In this document: positions 46,124 to 56,506 of the stretch, piece after piece
Position numbering within the stretch: the stretch's first letter is position 1
How the letters are laid out: each line of letters opens with the position of its first letter
Assembly (NCBI GenBank): GCA_032358255.1
Contig: JAULBX010015311.1
Location: 29,024-93,023, forward strand
Reading direction: 5' to 3'
DNA: 64,000 bases
Source of the DNA: Heterotrichella gracilis
Taxonomy: Eukaryota > Sar > Xanthophyceae > Tribonematales > Xanthonemataceae
The notes under the pieces: model-generated
Databases searched by the model: none
Seen by the model: the letters and a program-made list of their open reading frames with translations, nothing else
What the model was told of the DNA's origin: nothing
Position numbers and translations under genes: made by a program

Positions 46124-47896
46124 TCAAGGGGGGGGAATGGCAAGGGGAGCCCCGAGACACCGTTGTGAAGAAAGAACGGAGGAGGGTGAAGTGGAGTGGG
46201 GGTGGGGTGGGGGGTGCAGCTAGGAAGCATGCGGTATGTCTGCGTGTTTTCCCCAACCCCTCGATTTGTGTTTTTCAAAGAGTTGCTGTTTAGTGTGGTC
46301 TGTTGTGTGTGGAGGAGCGGTCCGTTGTGTGTCGGCTGCTTTGAAGCTGCACCTGGTTTCTGCCCTTGACCACTTGTACAGGTGAGGTACACAGTCAGAA
46401 GGCTTAGGGTTTAGGGTTTTAGGGTTTAGTGTTTTAGGGGTTTTTTATCTTCATGTGGCACCAGATGAGGTGCATTGTCAGCAGGCATCATGCGCCTGCT
46501 GGGGGAGGTGGGTCGGGGTTTTGGGTCTAGGGTTTCCTCCAATATGTCGCTGCGAGTGTGGGTGGCGTGAAAGTATGTAGTGTGTGGGTTTACCATTTCG
46601 CCACCGCCAGCATGCAGAAGCATGCCGCTTTTTGCCACTTTTTCTGTGCGTCCATGTGCATTTTCCATGCTTTCCAAGGTGCGTGCAGTTCGCATACACC
46701 CCCAAGTTGCCCCTCTGCATTGGATTCCGGTGTGCGCTCTGTGTGCTGGTGATTAAGAAGTGCACAACGGGTGTGGGTACCCCATCTACGTACATCCACC
46801 CACACCACCTGTCGAGGGTTCACAAGCTGCGGAATCGATCTCTGTGCCATTATGATAGTGCATGCTTGTCGTGGGCTTGAAGCGCCCTGAATTTATCTCA
46901 CTGTTCTATTTGTGAGGCGCCCTGTTAGGGTAGAGTTTAGGGAATTTACCCTTAGCCAGTAGCTGGCCGCGCCATGTTTTCCAATAATGATTTATGTTTT
47001 GATTGAAAGGGAGCGCGCAATGCGTGGGTGTTTGTTTTGTCAGCATGCAGTACTGCCAGGCAGTGTGTGTCTGGCGGAGTCAAGGGTCTGCATGCGCCAC
47101 CAAAAAATTGTTTTTGTTAACCTAATAGGCTGCCATCCTCGTTGAGAAGGGGTGGCATGCACATTGTGCAGCAGTGCCACTTGCTGCAGCTCTTTTAGCC
47201 AATTAATTTTACAGAGCACTTAGTAACTCCATCTTTGAGAAACGCTGTCAATAATTGGTGATTTCAGAGTCCTTTCGGGCAGCTCCCAATTCTATGAACG
47301 CACTGTGGGGCCCAAACTGAAGTTGTTAAAGTCGACTGAATCAGATCACACATATGATGTGTGAAGCAAAGCGCTGAGGCTTGTAAACGTAATAGCGACT
47401 GCCAGATCATGCATGATGATTCCTTTGCTCAATGGGGAAGGACTTCCTCCAAGTAACTTACCCCCCCACCACCTGTGCAGAAGCTCATGCTGCCTTAGGG
47501 TTTTATTTAGGCTAAATACAACCCTACCCCGCCCCCATTGCTCGTGCACCACACTGGGTGACCCTGCCGCTGAAGGTACAAGGCGCATGCTACTCACACC
47601 CAACCCCTCCACCTTCCAATGAGGCTTCCCATGCACAACCGCTTGCACCCTGAACCCTAGAAACTACGTCCAATACCCGTGGCTCAAGGAGCAAGGGCTC
47701 ATGCTCTCGGCTCCATGCCTCCAGAGACTTTCGGAACCCTAAACCCTACGCCCTAAACCCATTGCCCGAGCTCATGCGCATGCCTCCATGAACCCTGCAC
47801 CCTCCTCCTCCTCCCAAAACCCTCCGCAAGGGTTTATGCTCCTGCCTCCATGACATTGTCCTGCATGCCCCCCATCTCTAAACCCTTTGGCAGGGT
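46124..47896. other. Convergent intergenic region HSF / P-II
   Basis: This 1.8-kb region is the longest gene-free stretch between convergent genes here. It contains TTTAGGG runs just after the HSF 3' UTR (46400-46440) and copies of the P-II terminal exon at its right end. I saw no exon, tRNA or transposon in it. Confidence 0.5.
47692..47875 (-). repeat. Echoes of the P-II terminal coding edge, stop codon included
   Basis: The plus-strand string TCATGCTCCCGCCTCCATG marks the real stop and last codons (47897-47915). Related strings occur near 47836 (TTATGCTCCTGCCTCCATGA), 47771 (TCATGCGCATGCCTCCATGA) and 47698 (TCATGCTCTCGGCTCCATGC), each near CCCTAAA text. These copies lie downstream of a stop codon rather than a splice donor, which matters for the mechanism. 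Confidence 0.85.
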
Positions 47897-50847
47897 TCAT
47901 GCTCCCGCCTCCATGTCCTGCATGCCCCCCTCCATCCTCTCGGCATCAGTGCCGGTCTCACCGGTGCGTCTGCAGCAAGGGGGGTAAAACTTTAGGGTTT
48001 ATGTCTCCAGCGGGTAGGTTTAGGGTTGACAAGTGCAGCAGGGGGGACGGGAGCTGAAAAGCAGCAAGAAGGGCGGGAGGGAGGGGTTTTCGGAGCATGG
48101 AAGAAAGAAGAAATTACGGCATCAGTGCCTGCACCAGTGGTGTGGTCCCACAAGCGTGTGGTGGGGGGTGGGTGGGTGGGTGGGTGGGTGGGTGATCGGC
48201 AGACAGGCAGGTGACAAGAGCATGTGGCGAAGTGCGAGCAAGACCAGCAGAAAACCCTAAACCCTAAACCCTAAACCCAGGCACCACCATCCTCTGCCTA
48301 ACAACAAAACTGGTGCAGCATACACAAAACAGCGTGGGGATCGTATACCAACACATATATACAGCGTGGGTATACCCGGAACCCTAAACAGTGTCTCCTG
48401 CCCCCCCAGCAATGCTGCGCATTCACTCACATCCTGATCACCTCCGCCACCGGGTGCACAAATATCTTGCCATCCCCGATCTCGCCGGTGTGCGCAGCGG
48501 CAGACACAATGCGCACCACCTTGTCCACCTGGGCCCTGGAAACAGAAAACGGGGATTTGGAAACTCAGACGGGGATTCCGAGCAAAGTGCGCACCACCTT
48601 GTCCACCTGGGCCCTGGGAACAGAAACCACGGCAATTTACCATTTGAAGGGTGCTTGAAGCATGCGCGGGGTAATCCGCATCAACCTAAACCCTGCCCCG
48701 TGAAGCACGCGACCGGTCCCATCTCACAATCCCCAAGCTTCCTGATGCACTCTCTCAGGACTGATATGAGGCTCAAAGCTTCGTCCCTAGGGCAGGATGA
48801 GCACCCCAACAGGCAGCTGCACCACCCCGGGGTCAGCTGTGGAAAGTGAGGGGCCCTCCCCTTAGGGTTTAGGGTTTTGTAGCAGATGTGCAACGTGGGG
48901 CCTTCCTACACCCTAAACCCTGGTGGGAACTACGGTGCTTGCGCCCCACTTACCCACCTCACAAACCCTAAACCTGAACCCTAATCCTGCATGCTGGGAG
49001 GAACTGCTTGTGCCCCACCCACCCACCCACCTCACACACACGATGTTGAGCGCAGTCTTCTCAACCAGGAAATGCTCCGTGCCGGTGCCGTACTCCGTGC
49101 CGCGGTAGCGCTCCCTGCGGCCTGCGCACATGGGCAATTACACTTACATTCAAGTTACCAATTACAGCTACAATAACAACTCACATGTAATCTGGAGTGT
49201 CACGGTAGAGATCCCTGCGGCCTGCTCACAAGGGCATGGCATGTGAAACAAACCAAACCCGATTGGGACCCCGGGCCGATGCGGCGCCGGCCAAAGCGCA
49301 ATGCACCCGGGTTGTTGTCCTGTCATGTCGTGATTTGCTATGCCATCCCAACCACGCTCTCGGTGATGTTATATTTGCCTCGCCCTGGCATTCCATGCCC
49401 CCAGATCAACAGCAAGATGCCGCAACCTGCCGCCCATCACGGCGTTGGGCTCCGATGATAAGCGGCAGAAGTTGGGAAGTACAGAAGTTGGGCAGAAGTT
49501 GGGAATTACAACTGTACACTGAATCTACACCTACCAGTATTTGCAGGTACAGTGTCCACCAACAAATACAACTGCCACTACCAATCACAGTGACACGTTG
49601 TGGTTTACCCTAAACCCTAAATCCTAAACCCGCACTGTATCGCACCTCCCTGTACCCCTGCCCCTTGCACGCGCGTGGCGGTCATGGCCCGCACCCCCTC
49701 CTTCTCAAGCTCAGCAACCACCTTGTTCAGGCGCCAGGGGCGGAAGATGGCCTGGGGGTGGGGGAGAGGGGGTGTGAAGGGAGCGGGGGTGAGGGGAGGG
49801 GAGGTACGCATCAAGGTGTGGGAGTGGCAGATAGAGGCCAGGAGGGTGTGTGGGGGTTTAGGTTAGGGTTTGGGGGTTCAGCAGCGGCACATGCATGCAT
49901 ATGGCAGACAGTGTGGCTGTGAGTGTGGCTTGCTGGAGGGGTTTGCAAACCTCGCCATGACTGTGCGCATATTGGCAGCGGTGGTGGTGTGCGCGTGGTT
50001 GTGTGTGTGAGGTGTGGTGTGTGCATGTGGTGGTGTGTGTGTATGGGGAGAGGGTGCTCACCTCCACCCTAAAGAAGGTGTAGTTGGGGAAGCCCGATAG
50101 GTCGCAAGTGATGGCCTGCAGCTTCTCTCGAACGGTGCCTACCGCTGGGGTGCTGGAGCCGTTGGCATCTGGTACGTACGCGGGGGAGTAAGCACGGGGA
50201 TGTCATGGTGTGTGCATGCATGCCACGAATTTCACACACGACTGGAATGGACGTGGGGAGAATACCAGAAATAGGTACAACAAATTATGTTCGACTAAGC
50301 GTATGCGCAACTATGTGGAACGGCCTGTATTTGAAAAACGCATCCCAAGGCGAGCCACCACCACCAGCGCCACCACCACCAGTACCCACGCCCCCACACA
50401 CCTGCTTGGCACCTGATAGCCCTTACAACTCTCCGGGACTGGTGGGTAGACAGTGAGGGGGTGGTGAGCGGCGCACTCCGACTGGATTGCCTGGGAGCAG
50501 GGGTGTGTGGCGGTTGGGCTGTGGGGTCAAACACGAGTTGCCATCACGTGTGTTGCAGGTGTCCCGATGCATGCTCCCCTACGAAACGTACCTCCGCACA
50601 GCACCCGCCGCGCAAGGCGCCACGCTTGTCTGCAACATGCTGCAGCTCGTGCCCGCCATCTAAGCGATTTAACCGGCTGGTATCGAGTTGAGGCTGTGCG
50701 TATATCTGCTGCGCAGCTGTGAAAGGCCAGATCACGCCTGTGCACGTGCAGATTGGAAAGGTGGGGTGTGAGGCGGCGGTTGAACAGAGCCGGGGCAGGC
50801 GCCACCAGACTAGTTGCGTGGGTTGAGGTCTTCGCAGAGAGCGACAT
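47897..50847 (-). CDS. GLB1: Chloroplast P-II nitrogen/carbon signalling protein
   Basis: P-II trimers sense 2-oxoglutarate, ATP/ADP and, in green algae and plants, glutamine; in chloroplasts they activate N-acetylglutamate kinase of arginine synthesis. Six exons give 245 residues: 50847-50592, 50168-50062, 49751-49646, 49121-49031, 48535-48431 and 47969-47897. The first exon is rich in Ser, Ala and Arg with almost no acidic residues, a typical chloroplast transit peptide of about 85 residues. The P-II fold follows: [20 protein letters not shown], then the T-loop ([16 protein letters not shown]), QVDKVVRIV, and the nucleotide-binding B-loop [14 protein letters not shown]. The C-terminal segment [18 protein letters not shown] resembles chlorophyte P-II. 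The exon 4 donor at 49031 was chosen because it alone restores phase and the expected four-residue spacing before QVDKVV. Tyr in RGTEY occupies the position uridylylated in enterobacterial GlnB. Confidence 0.92.
48168..48193 (+). repeat. GGGT microsatellite
   Basis: This is a short run of GGTG/GGGT tetramers inside the last P-II intron; it is simple sequence. Confidence 0.85.
48595..48625 (-). repeat. Echo of P-II exon 5 acceptor edge
   Basis: CACCACCTTGTCCACCTGGG with CCCTGG(A/G)AACAG occurs at the real acceptor (48516-48545) and again at 48594-48625. The copy lies about 78 bp upstream in transcription direction. A related copy of the exon 4 acceptor (GATCCCTGCGGCCTGCTCAC) is at 49210. Confidence 0.9.
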
Positions 50848-51657
50848 GGGCGCCTGGTCTTCGCCTTTTGTCGTGGGACTTGTGTGCGTTTCGGCAACTC
50901 GCAGGCGTCCGAGTGGGTGTTTGACACGTGTTTTGTCAAGCAGATCCCCAAAAACATCCCAGGGATAGACGATGCTGTATTCCACAGGGAATGGAAGGCA
51001 CGAAGTTCCGAAGTTCAAGGGTTTGATGCAAATTCCATGCAAATTCACAGGTGTAGAAGGAGACTCTCATGGTGACAGTTCCACTTCTGGACTGCCTCCA
51101 GAAACCCTAAACCCTAAGCCATAAACCCTAACCATAGGGCTCTCTGCTCTGCCTTCAACCGACCCCGCTTGAAAGGCTGCCTGACCACCAAAGAACTTCG
51201 TGCCCTGTGGGGATGCTGCCTAAACCACAGTGGGCACTCGTTTTCCTCCTGTTATTGCTCAAATTAATTGGCTGCTTGCTACAATTTACCAGCAGCAGTG
51301 ATACACACATGCCGCTGCGCACGCACACATGCGCCCCACCTAACTCACACCTTGCTTGGTGCATGTCAGCGTCTGCTTCGCAGTTGCAAACCCTAAACCC
51401 TACACCCCAAACCCTAAAGCGCCTTGCCCCAGGGGCAAACTCACTGCCTGCGCCACACAAAAAGAAATACAGTGGCAAGGGCTTCCAGTTAACCTAAACC
51501 CCCTAAACCCTCAACCGCTGTGCCTTCCTATAGCCAGAGCCCCCAGTACCAAATGATCTACTACCAATAAAAGGAAAGAAAAGAAACAAAACGCCCCCAC
51601 ACTTGGCGACGCACCATAGCCAAGACAAACAGACATGTAGGAATTCCTCCCCATCAC
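50848..51657. other. Spacer between DHRS7 and P-II (tandem, minus strand)
   Basis: This region contains the P-II promoter and the DHRS7 3' UTR. AAACCCTAAACCCTA runs lie at 51101-51130 and 51388-51415, and the second copy of the dispersed GCCCCCACAC element is at 51570. No exon is supported. Confidence 0.5.
51570..51612 (+). repeat. Dispersed repeat, copy 2
   Basis: AAAGAAACAAAACGCCCCCA followed by CACTTGGCGACGCACCA, preceded by AAAGGAAAG. It shares a core of about 30 bases with the copies at 36007-36042 and 59567-59611. It lies just past the stop codon of the DHRS7-type gene, in its expected 3' UTR. Confidence 0.8.
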
Positions 51658-54600
51658 TCACTGCGCTCCCCCCTTGGCCCCACCCCCCACCAGCTGCCGA
51701 ATGTCATACCCACTCCTCCCGGTGCGAATGGCCGCCGCCCTCCCGGGCCCCACCCGTTTCATAATCAACCACCCCAGCCAGGGGGCATACTGCATGATGT
51801 AGCCTGCAGGAAGGGAACGACGGAAAGGTAAGTGGCCGCGACGGGTACATTATTATTATATTTCTATTTCTAAGTGGCCACCATCACGTGCGACCACAGC
51901 ACAGGAGTTCAAAGGCGGTTTCAGTTTTGTGTTGCTCCATGCGTGTACAACATGCCGTCAATGCAGGTAGAGCCTCCATTACCGCCATGCACCCCACCGA
52001 GCAGGGGTGCCTCTGAAACCACTCTGTGTTGGGCCAGTGTAGGCAGCTGCTGCCGACGCTGCCCCCAGCTCTCCATTTGCGCACAAACACACCACCCCCA
52101 ACCCCCGCACCCCACCCCACCGGCACCACCAGATCACCAATCCCCACCCTGCACCCATCTAGCAGCAGCACAGGATGCCTCGCAATCCACACGGCGTCAA
52201 GCTTGTGATAAGCAGCTGCCGCAATGAAGTGCACCACACACTTAAGAGCCACCCGACTGCCCGCTAACTCTCCCTTGCGCACAAACTCATCTCCCCCCAA
52301 CCCTCCCCACCCACCCACCAGCATACCCACAGCACCAAATGACCACCCATTGGCCTGCACGCACCTAGCAGCAGCACAGGATGCTTCGCAATCCACACAG
52401 TATCAAGCTTGTGGTAGGCTGCTGCCGCAATGAGGTGGGCCACACGCTCAGGAGCCACCCTGCTTCCCCTGCTCCCCGTTGTGTTTTGTTGCTCCATACC
52501 CCTGGGGCCGTACACCGTACGGGGCTTGCCCCCACCTCCGGTGGCCACGGGGCCTGGGCAGCAGACAGTCACCTGCACACCCCTGGAATGGAAAAGTGGG
52601 CCCAAGTTAGAGATGTGTGGCATCTTGATCCTAAGTGGATTCTAAACGGACCCTAAACCCTAATGCATATCCCCTTGGTCCGTGCGTCGTGCATGGCTTG
52701 CGCCCCCTTAACCATGGCCACAGGGCCTGGGCAGCACATCGTCACCCGCACCCCCCTGGAATGGGGAAGTTGGTCAAAAGTAGCATGTCACCCTAGATAG
52801 GTAGCGATGCCGCTTGTTGTACGCGCATGCTCGACTCGAGCATGCGAAACAGGGGTTGGGATTTTGAGCTTTGAGGTTTAGGGTCTAGGGTTTTCCGGCC
52901 CCACCTGTCCGCCAGCTCACTGTTGATTGAGTCGAAGTACCCCTTGAGGGCGCTCTTGGTGGCGGCATACACTGACTGACCCGGGGAAGGCACCTGCAAC
53001 AAACATGTATGCCAGTTGTTGGCAGACCATGTCAACCCCTGGGACCACACAGGCATTGCGTACAGAATTGAGATGGCACCTGCACCGCACCCACACCCAC
53101 ATGGTCGCAAACTGTGGGCACTGGTTACCCAACTAGGATTTCCCCACCCACCTACACCGCCATGTTTCATACCACCACATGGCCCCTCCCCCCTGGCAAG
53201 CATCAGAGAACCCGATTGCCATACCAAAAAAATCTAACTAGGCTACCATCAACACGCCAACTAAATAGCATCAATTAGGGTATTTACCAAAACCCCAACT
53301 AAGGATTTTCCCCCGCCCACCTGCGCCGCCATGCTTGACACCACCACGTGGTGACCCTTGCCCCTGGCCAGCATCAGGGGGGTACCAGAATACCCAATTG
53401 AATTCCATCAATACCCCGACTAGAGTATCACCAATTACCCTCTCCCCCTTTGCCAAAACCCCGACCAGGGTTTCCCCAATCCACCTGCGCCGCCATGCTC
53501 GACACCACCACGTGGCGCCCCTTGCCCCTGGCCAGCATCAGGGGGGATACAAAGAACCCTATTGGTTTCCACCAAAACCCCGACTAAGGGTTTCCCCCGC
53601 CCACCTGCGCCGCCATGCTTGACACCACCACGTGGTGACCCTTGCCCCTGGCCAGCATCAGGGGGAGTATGGCACGAGTGAGGCGCAGGGGGGAGAGGGT
53701 GTTGAGGTCAAACACCTGCTCCGCAACGCTGGGCAGGGCCTCATCGGCAGACGCATGCTGGGTGGCGCCTGCGCAGAGGTTTTGGATAAATGCTGTTGTA
53801 CCATGCATGCAGAAAACCGCGGGTTATTTACTGTACCATGCAGCGTCTGCACAAAACTTTGGAAAGTTTTTAACACGACAGGGGATGTGAGGTCAGAGAC
53901 TTCCTCTGCCACACTTGGGAGGGCCTCCTTGGCAGATGCATGCTGGGTGGCGCCTGCGCAAGGGTTTAAAAGAGGGCTAATACACTATGAAGACTGTTGA
54001 GCGTGCTGGATGGCGCTTGCGCAAGGGTTTGCAAGGGTTTGGTTTTGCACACAGAGGGCACCATGCATCAAGATAGTAATCAGGGAGTTGCCTATACTTG
54101 CACCGAACTGTAGCTGGGCTCTTCTTCACTGCATTCCTCTCCCTTCTATTCTATTAACCATATTAACCATACTGTCTTGTGTCTAGGAGGCCCTACCCGC
54201 ATTATGCACCAAGTACGGTAGTCCACCCCTGCCCATTACTATCATAATAATTATATCATATTCTTGTGCAATTTTCAAAGGGCCCTACCTGCATTATGCA
54301 CCAGGTAGTCCACCCCTGCCCCCGTAAATGCCGCTTCCCCTGCCGCCGCCACCCCTTGGAAAGTGTCAAATAGGCACCATCATACACCATTAATTAATTA
54401 ATTTACGGGGGACTTACCCGCGTTATGCACCAGGTAGTCCACCCCTGCCCCCCCAAATGCCGCATCTGCTGCCGCCGCCACCCCTTGGAGGGTGTCAAAG
54501 TCCGATGTCACGTCAAAGGGGAGCACAAGGATGTGATCGGAGGGGAGGACATTGGCAAGGGAGGATTTTACGGCCTGCGGGAAGGGAAGGGAAGGGAACA

Positions 54601-55851
54601 CGTGCAGATGAGGCAGAGGAAGGGGAAGAGGAACAGGAACAGGAACAGGAACAGGAACAGGAACAGGAACAGGAACAGGAACAGGAACAGGAACAGGAAC
54701 AGGAACAGCATGGCATTCCACAGGGTTCAATATGGATGTTCAATAAGATGTTATGTTGAACATGGACGTGAATCTGCTTATCACATATGAGCCAGAGTTG
54801 GAGACAAAGCCAGAGGATGAATTAAATGCAACTCCAGGATCTGAATCCATTGGCTCCTTAATGCAGTGCAGTCCCGCCAATGCATGCAGTATGTAAAAAC
54901 AGATGCGTTCCCATTTTAAAACCAAATTAGCACGCACGCGGTCAACCGCATCACAGTAGGTTTATTGCCTAGCCCCACCTCCAGTTTCTCCTTGCTTCTG
55001 CTGGACAGGATCAGCTTGGCGCCGTGGCGAGCAAACAAGCCTGCCAGTGTCTCTCCCAAACCCTGCGCAGGGCAAAAACAGGCCATCACAACACGCGGCG
55101 CCACAAACCCTAAACCCTAAACCCTACACTCCCACACCTCGTCCAGGGGTTCCAGAAGGCATCACAGCGTCATGCGGAGTGTGCTTGGAAGTTTAGGGGT
55201 TAGGGTTTAGATGCTGCGCGGCCCGAAAGAGGCGGGTTGTTTGGCAATTGGTGTGTAGGGTTTAGGGTTTGGACCTGGTAATAGGTGATAAGGAGGTGGC
55301 GGGTGCACAGTTGGACTGTCAATACCATTCTGATGGACAGGCTTGTGGAACGTGCACCCTGTGCGCAGTACTCCAAGACGGCACCGCACGCCACAGAGTC
55401 GGGCATGCATGCATGTGCCACTCCCCTTGCCAATCCACATGCATGCTTATGCATATTCTCCACCACCCACCTGGCTTGCCCCCGTGATCCACACCACCTT
55501 GTCTTGGAACGCCCTCGCAGGTATCCTCGACTTGCTCAACAGCTTCAAGTCGGCATCAGCCCTGCGGAACCAGCGCCACATGCTTACTGGCCCTGATAGA
55601 GCATTGGGCAGGTTGCAACACCAAATGTGCAAAGCTGTCCAGTGCACTGGATGACAAGAATGAGCGAATGCAGCACGGCAGGTTACTTGCACCCATCCTT
55701 ACAAACGTGGTGTGCACGTATGTGTGGGAAGAGAGAGAGTTTGTGCCTTTCCCCATGGCGTCCTGCAGGCATGGCATGGCACCCACCTGGCGAACCGAAC
55801 CAGCGTCCACAGCCCATACCCCACCAACAGCCATGGTGCTAGCGCAAGCAT
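51658..55851 (-). CDS. DHRS7: DHRS7-type short-chain dehydrogenase/reductase, ER membrane
   Basis: This is an NAD(P)-dependent classical SDR; DHRS7 members reduce carbonyl and retinoid/steroid substrates at the ER, and the substrate here is unknown. Eight exons give 337 residues (human DHRS7 339): 55851-55787, 55561-55471, 55062-54979, 54574-54418, 53768-53605, 52993-52905, 52582-52365 and 51803-51658. An N-terminal membrane helix (LAPWLLVGYGLWTLV) precedes the Rossmann start VVWITGASQGLGE (TGxxxGxG). FDVTSD binds adenine, and YLVHNAGATQ holds the NAG motif. The catalytic Ser is in VVVSSMAA and the YxxxK pair in YAATKSALKGYF. CCPGPVATG follows. The C-terminal VWIAKHPVLLLGYIMQY and LGWLIMKRVG match DHRS7 better than ketosphinganine reductase, the main alternative. 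Introns on both sides of exon 5 and after exon 4 are built largely of exon-edge copies. Confidence 0.9.
52140..52250 (-). repeat. Echo of DHRS7 exon 7 donor half
   Basis: Plus-strand text CTAGCAGCAGCACAGGATGC and CACACGGCGTCAAGCTTGTG at about 52159-52205 copies the exon 7 end (52365-52440), about 210 bp away, with substitutions. An acceptor-half copy (GGCCACAGGGCCTGGGCAGC, then CACCCCCCTGGAATGGGGAA) is at 52718-52769. Confidence 0.92.
53147..53560 (-). repeat. Three echoes of DHRS7 exon 5 donor edge
   Basis: CCACCTGCGCCGCCATGCT and the following CTTGCCCCTGGCCAGCATCA occur at the real exon end (53602-53663). Copies are near 53492, 53320 and, more decayed, 53150. Each is followed by GGGG and then AACCC-rich intron text ending in CCC(A/C)C. 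Periods are about 110 to 170 bp. Confidence 0.95.
53884..54040 (-). repeat. Echoes of DHRS7 exon 5 acceptor edge
   Basis: The plus-strand strings GCATGCTGGGTGGCGCCTGC and GTGAGGTCAGAGACTTCCTC (53886-53960) copy the exon 5 start (real acceptor at 53769-53771). A shorter copy is near 54008 (GCTGGATGGCGCTTGCGCAA). With the donor-side copies, exon 5 has at least five edge copies. Confidence 0.93.
54187..54370 (-). repeat. Two echoes of DHRS7 exon 4 donor edge
   Basis: GTTATGCACCAGGTAGTCCA marks the real exon 4 end (54423 onward). Copies are at 54293 (CATTATGCACCAGGTAGTCC) and 54200 (CATTATGCACCAAGTACGGT). The nearer copy extends about 85 bases through CCGCCGCCACCCCTTGGA. Confidence 0.95.
54631..54708 (+). 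repeat. Thirteen-copy GAACAG microsatellite
   Basis: This is an uninterrupted (GAACAG)13 tract in the DHRS7 intron upstream of exon 4. It opens long artificial reading frames on both strands, which are not genes. Confidence 0.97.
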
Positions 55852-56506
55852 CTGAGAGGGCTGCACCACCCCTGCACTGCACTGCACGGCACCACCCCGG
55901 CGGCGGTGGTGCGCACCCCGCCTGGCGGACTGTGGTCTGTGGCGCACCGGATGGGTGCCACGGATGGCGTGGGGTGCAACTGCGATGGCTGTGGGGCGGC
56001 GGTGGTGGTGTTGGCAGCTTAAGCCTGCGGGTTGAGTCCCCATGTCATACGGACACTGACTGTGGCCGGGCCAGGGCCCCAATATGCGGGAGACAGCTTG
56101 TTTCAGCGGTTTTTATAGGAGAACTTCTGCAAGCCACGACTCCCAAGGGTACACATATTCGTATCGGACATTCCAAAGTGGTACATACCCAGCTGCTGCA
56201 ACGCGCTGCTCTTCTCTTTTTCGCAACCACTACCACGGACCACGCAGTTGTACACTGTCTGTTACCCAAAGAAAGGGCACAAGTTGGCATGCCGTGGCGC
56301 TGGGCAGCATATGACCTCTGGTGAACTTCAGCTTGCTTCACAGGTGCTCCAAGGGCGTTGTCCCTCTTGAAAGGAATTTCAGGGCAACTCTTAGAGTTTG
56401 GTACCAAGCACGTCTCCTCAGGGCTAGTAGCTAGTAGTCCCCTCAAGTACCTCCATGTGCATGCCGTGAGCCAGTGGGGTTGCCTACCCTGCCCACCTAG
56501 CAAGTC
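55852..56506. other. Divergent promoter region DHRS7 / At4g00755-like
   Basis: This 655-bp region lies between two divergent start codons. A long minus-strand open frame crosses it and the plus-strand exon 1 (about 56045-56896). It has no protein-like features and I treat it as an artefact of GC-rich antisense. No TATA box or repeat stands out. Confidence 0.45.

Noticed and set aside
48245-48285. Telomere or chromosome end
   Set aside because: The CCCTAAA run is only a few units long and lies inside a P-II intron between two clear exons. It is an interstitial motif.
54457-54790. Open frames rich in Glu-Gln or Pro-Val/Cys-Ser repeats
   Set aside because: They are produced entirely by the (GAACAG)13 microsatellite inside a DHRS7 intron.
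55900-56020. Cys/His-containing stretch resembling the start of a ZZ zinc finger
   Set aside because: Only the first few ligands are present and the frame stops soon after; no exon structure supports it.
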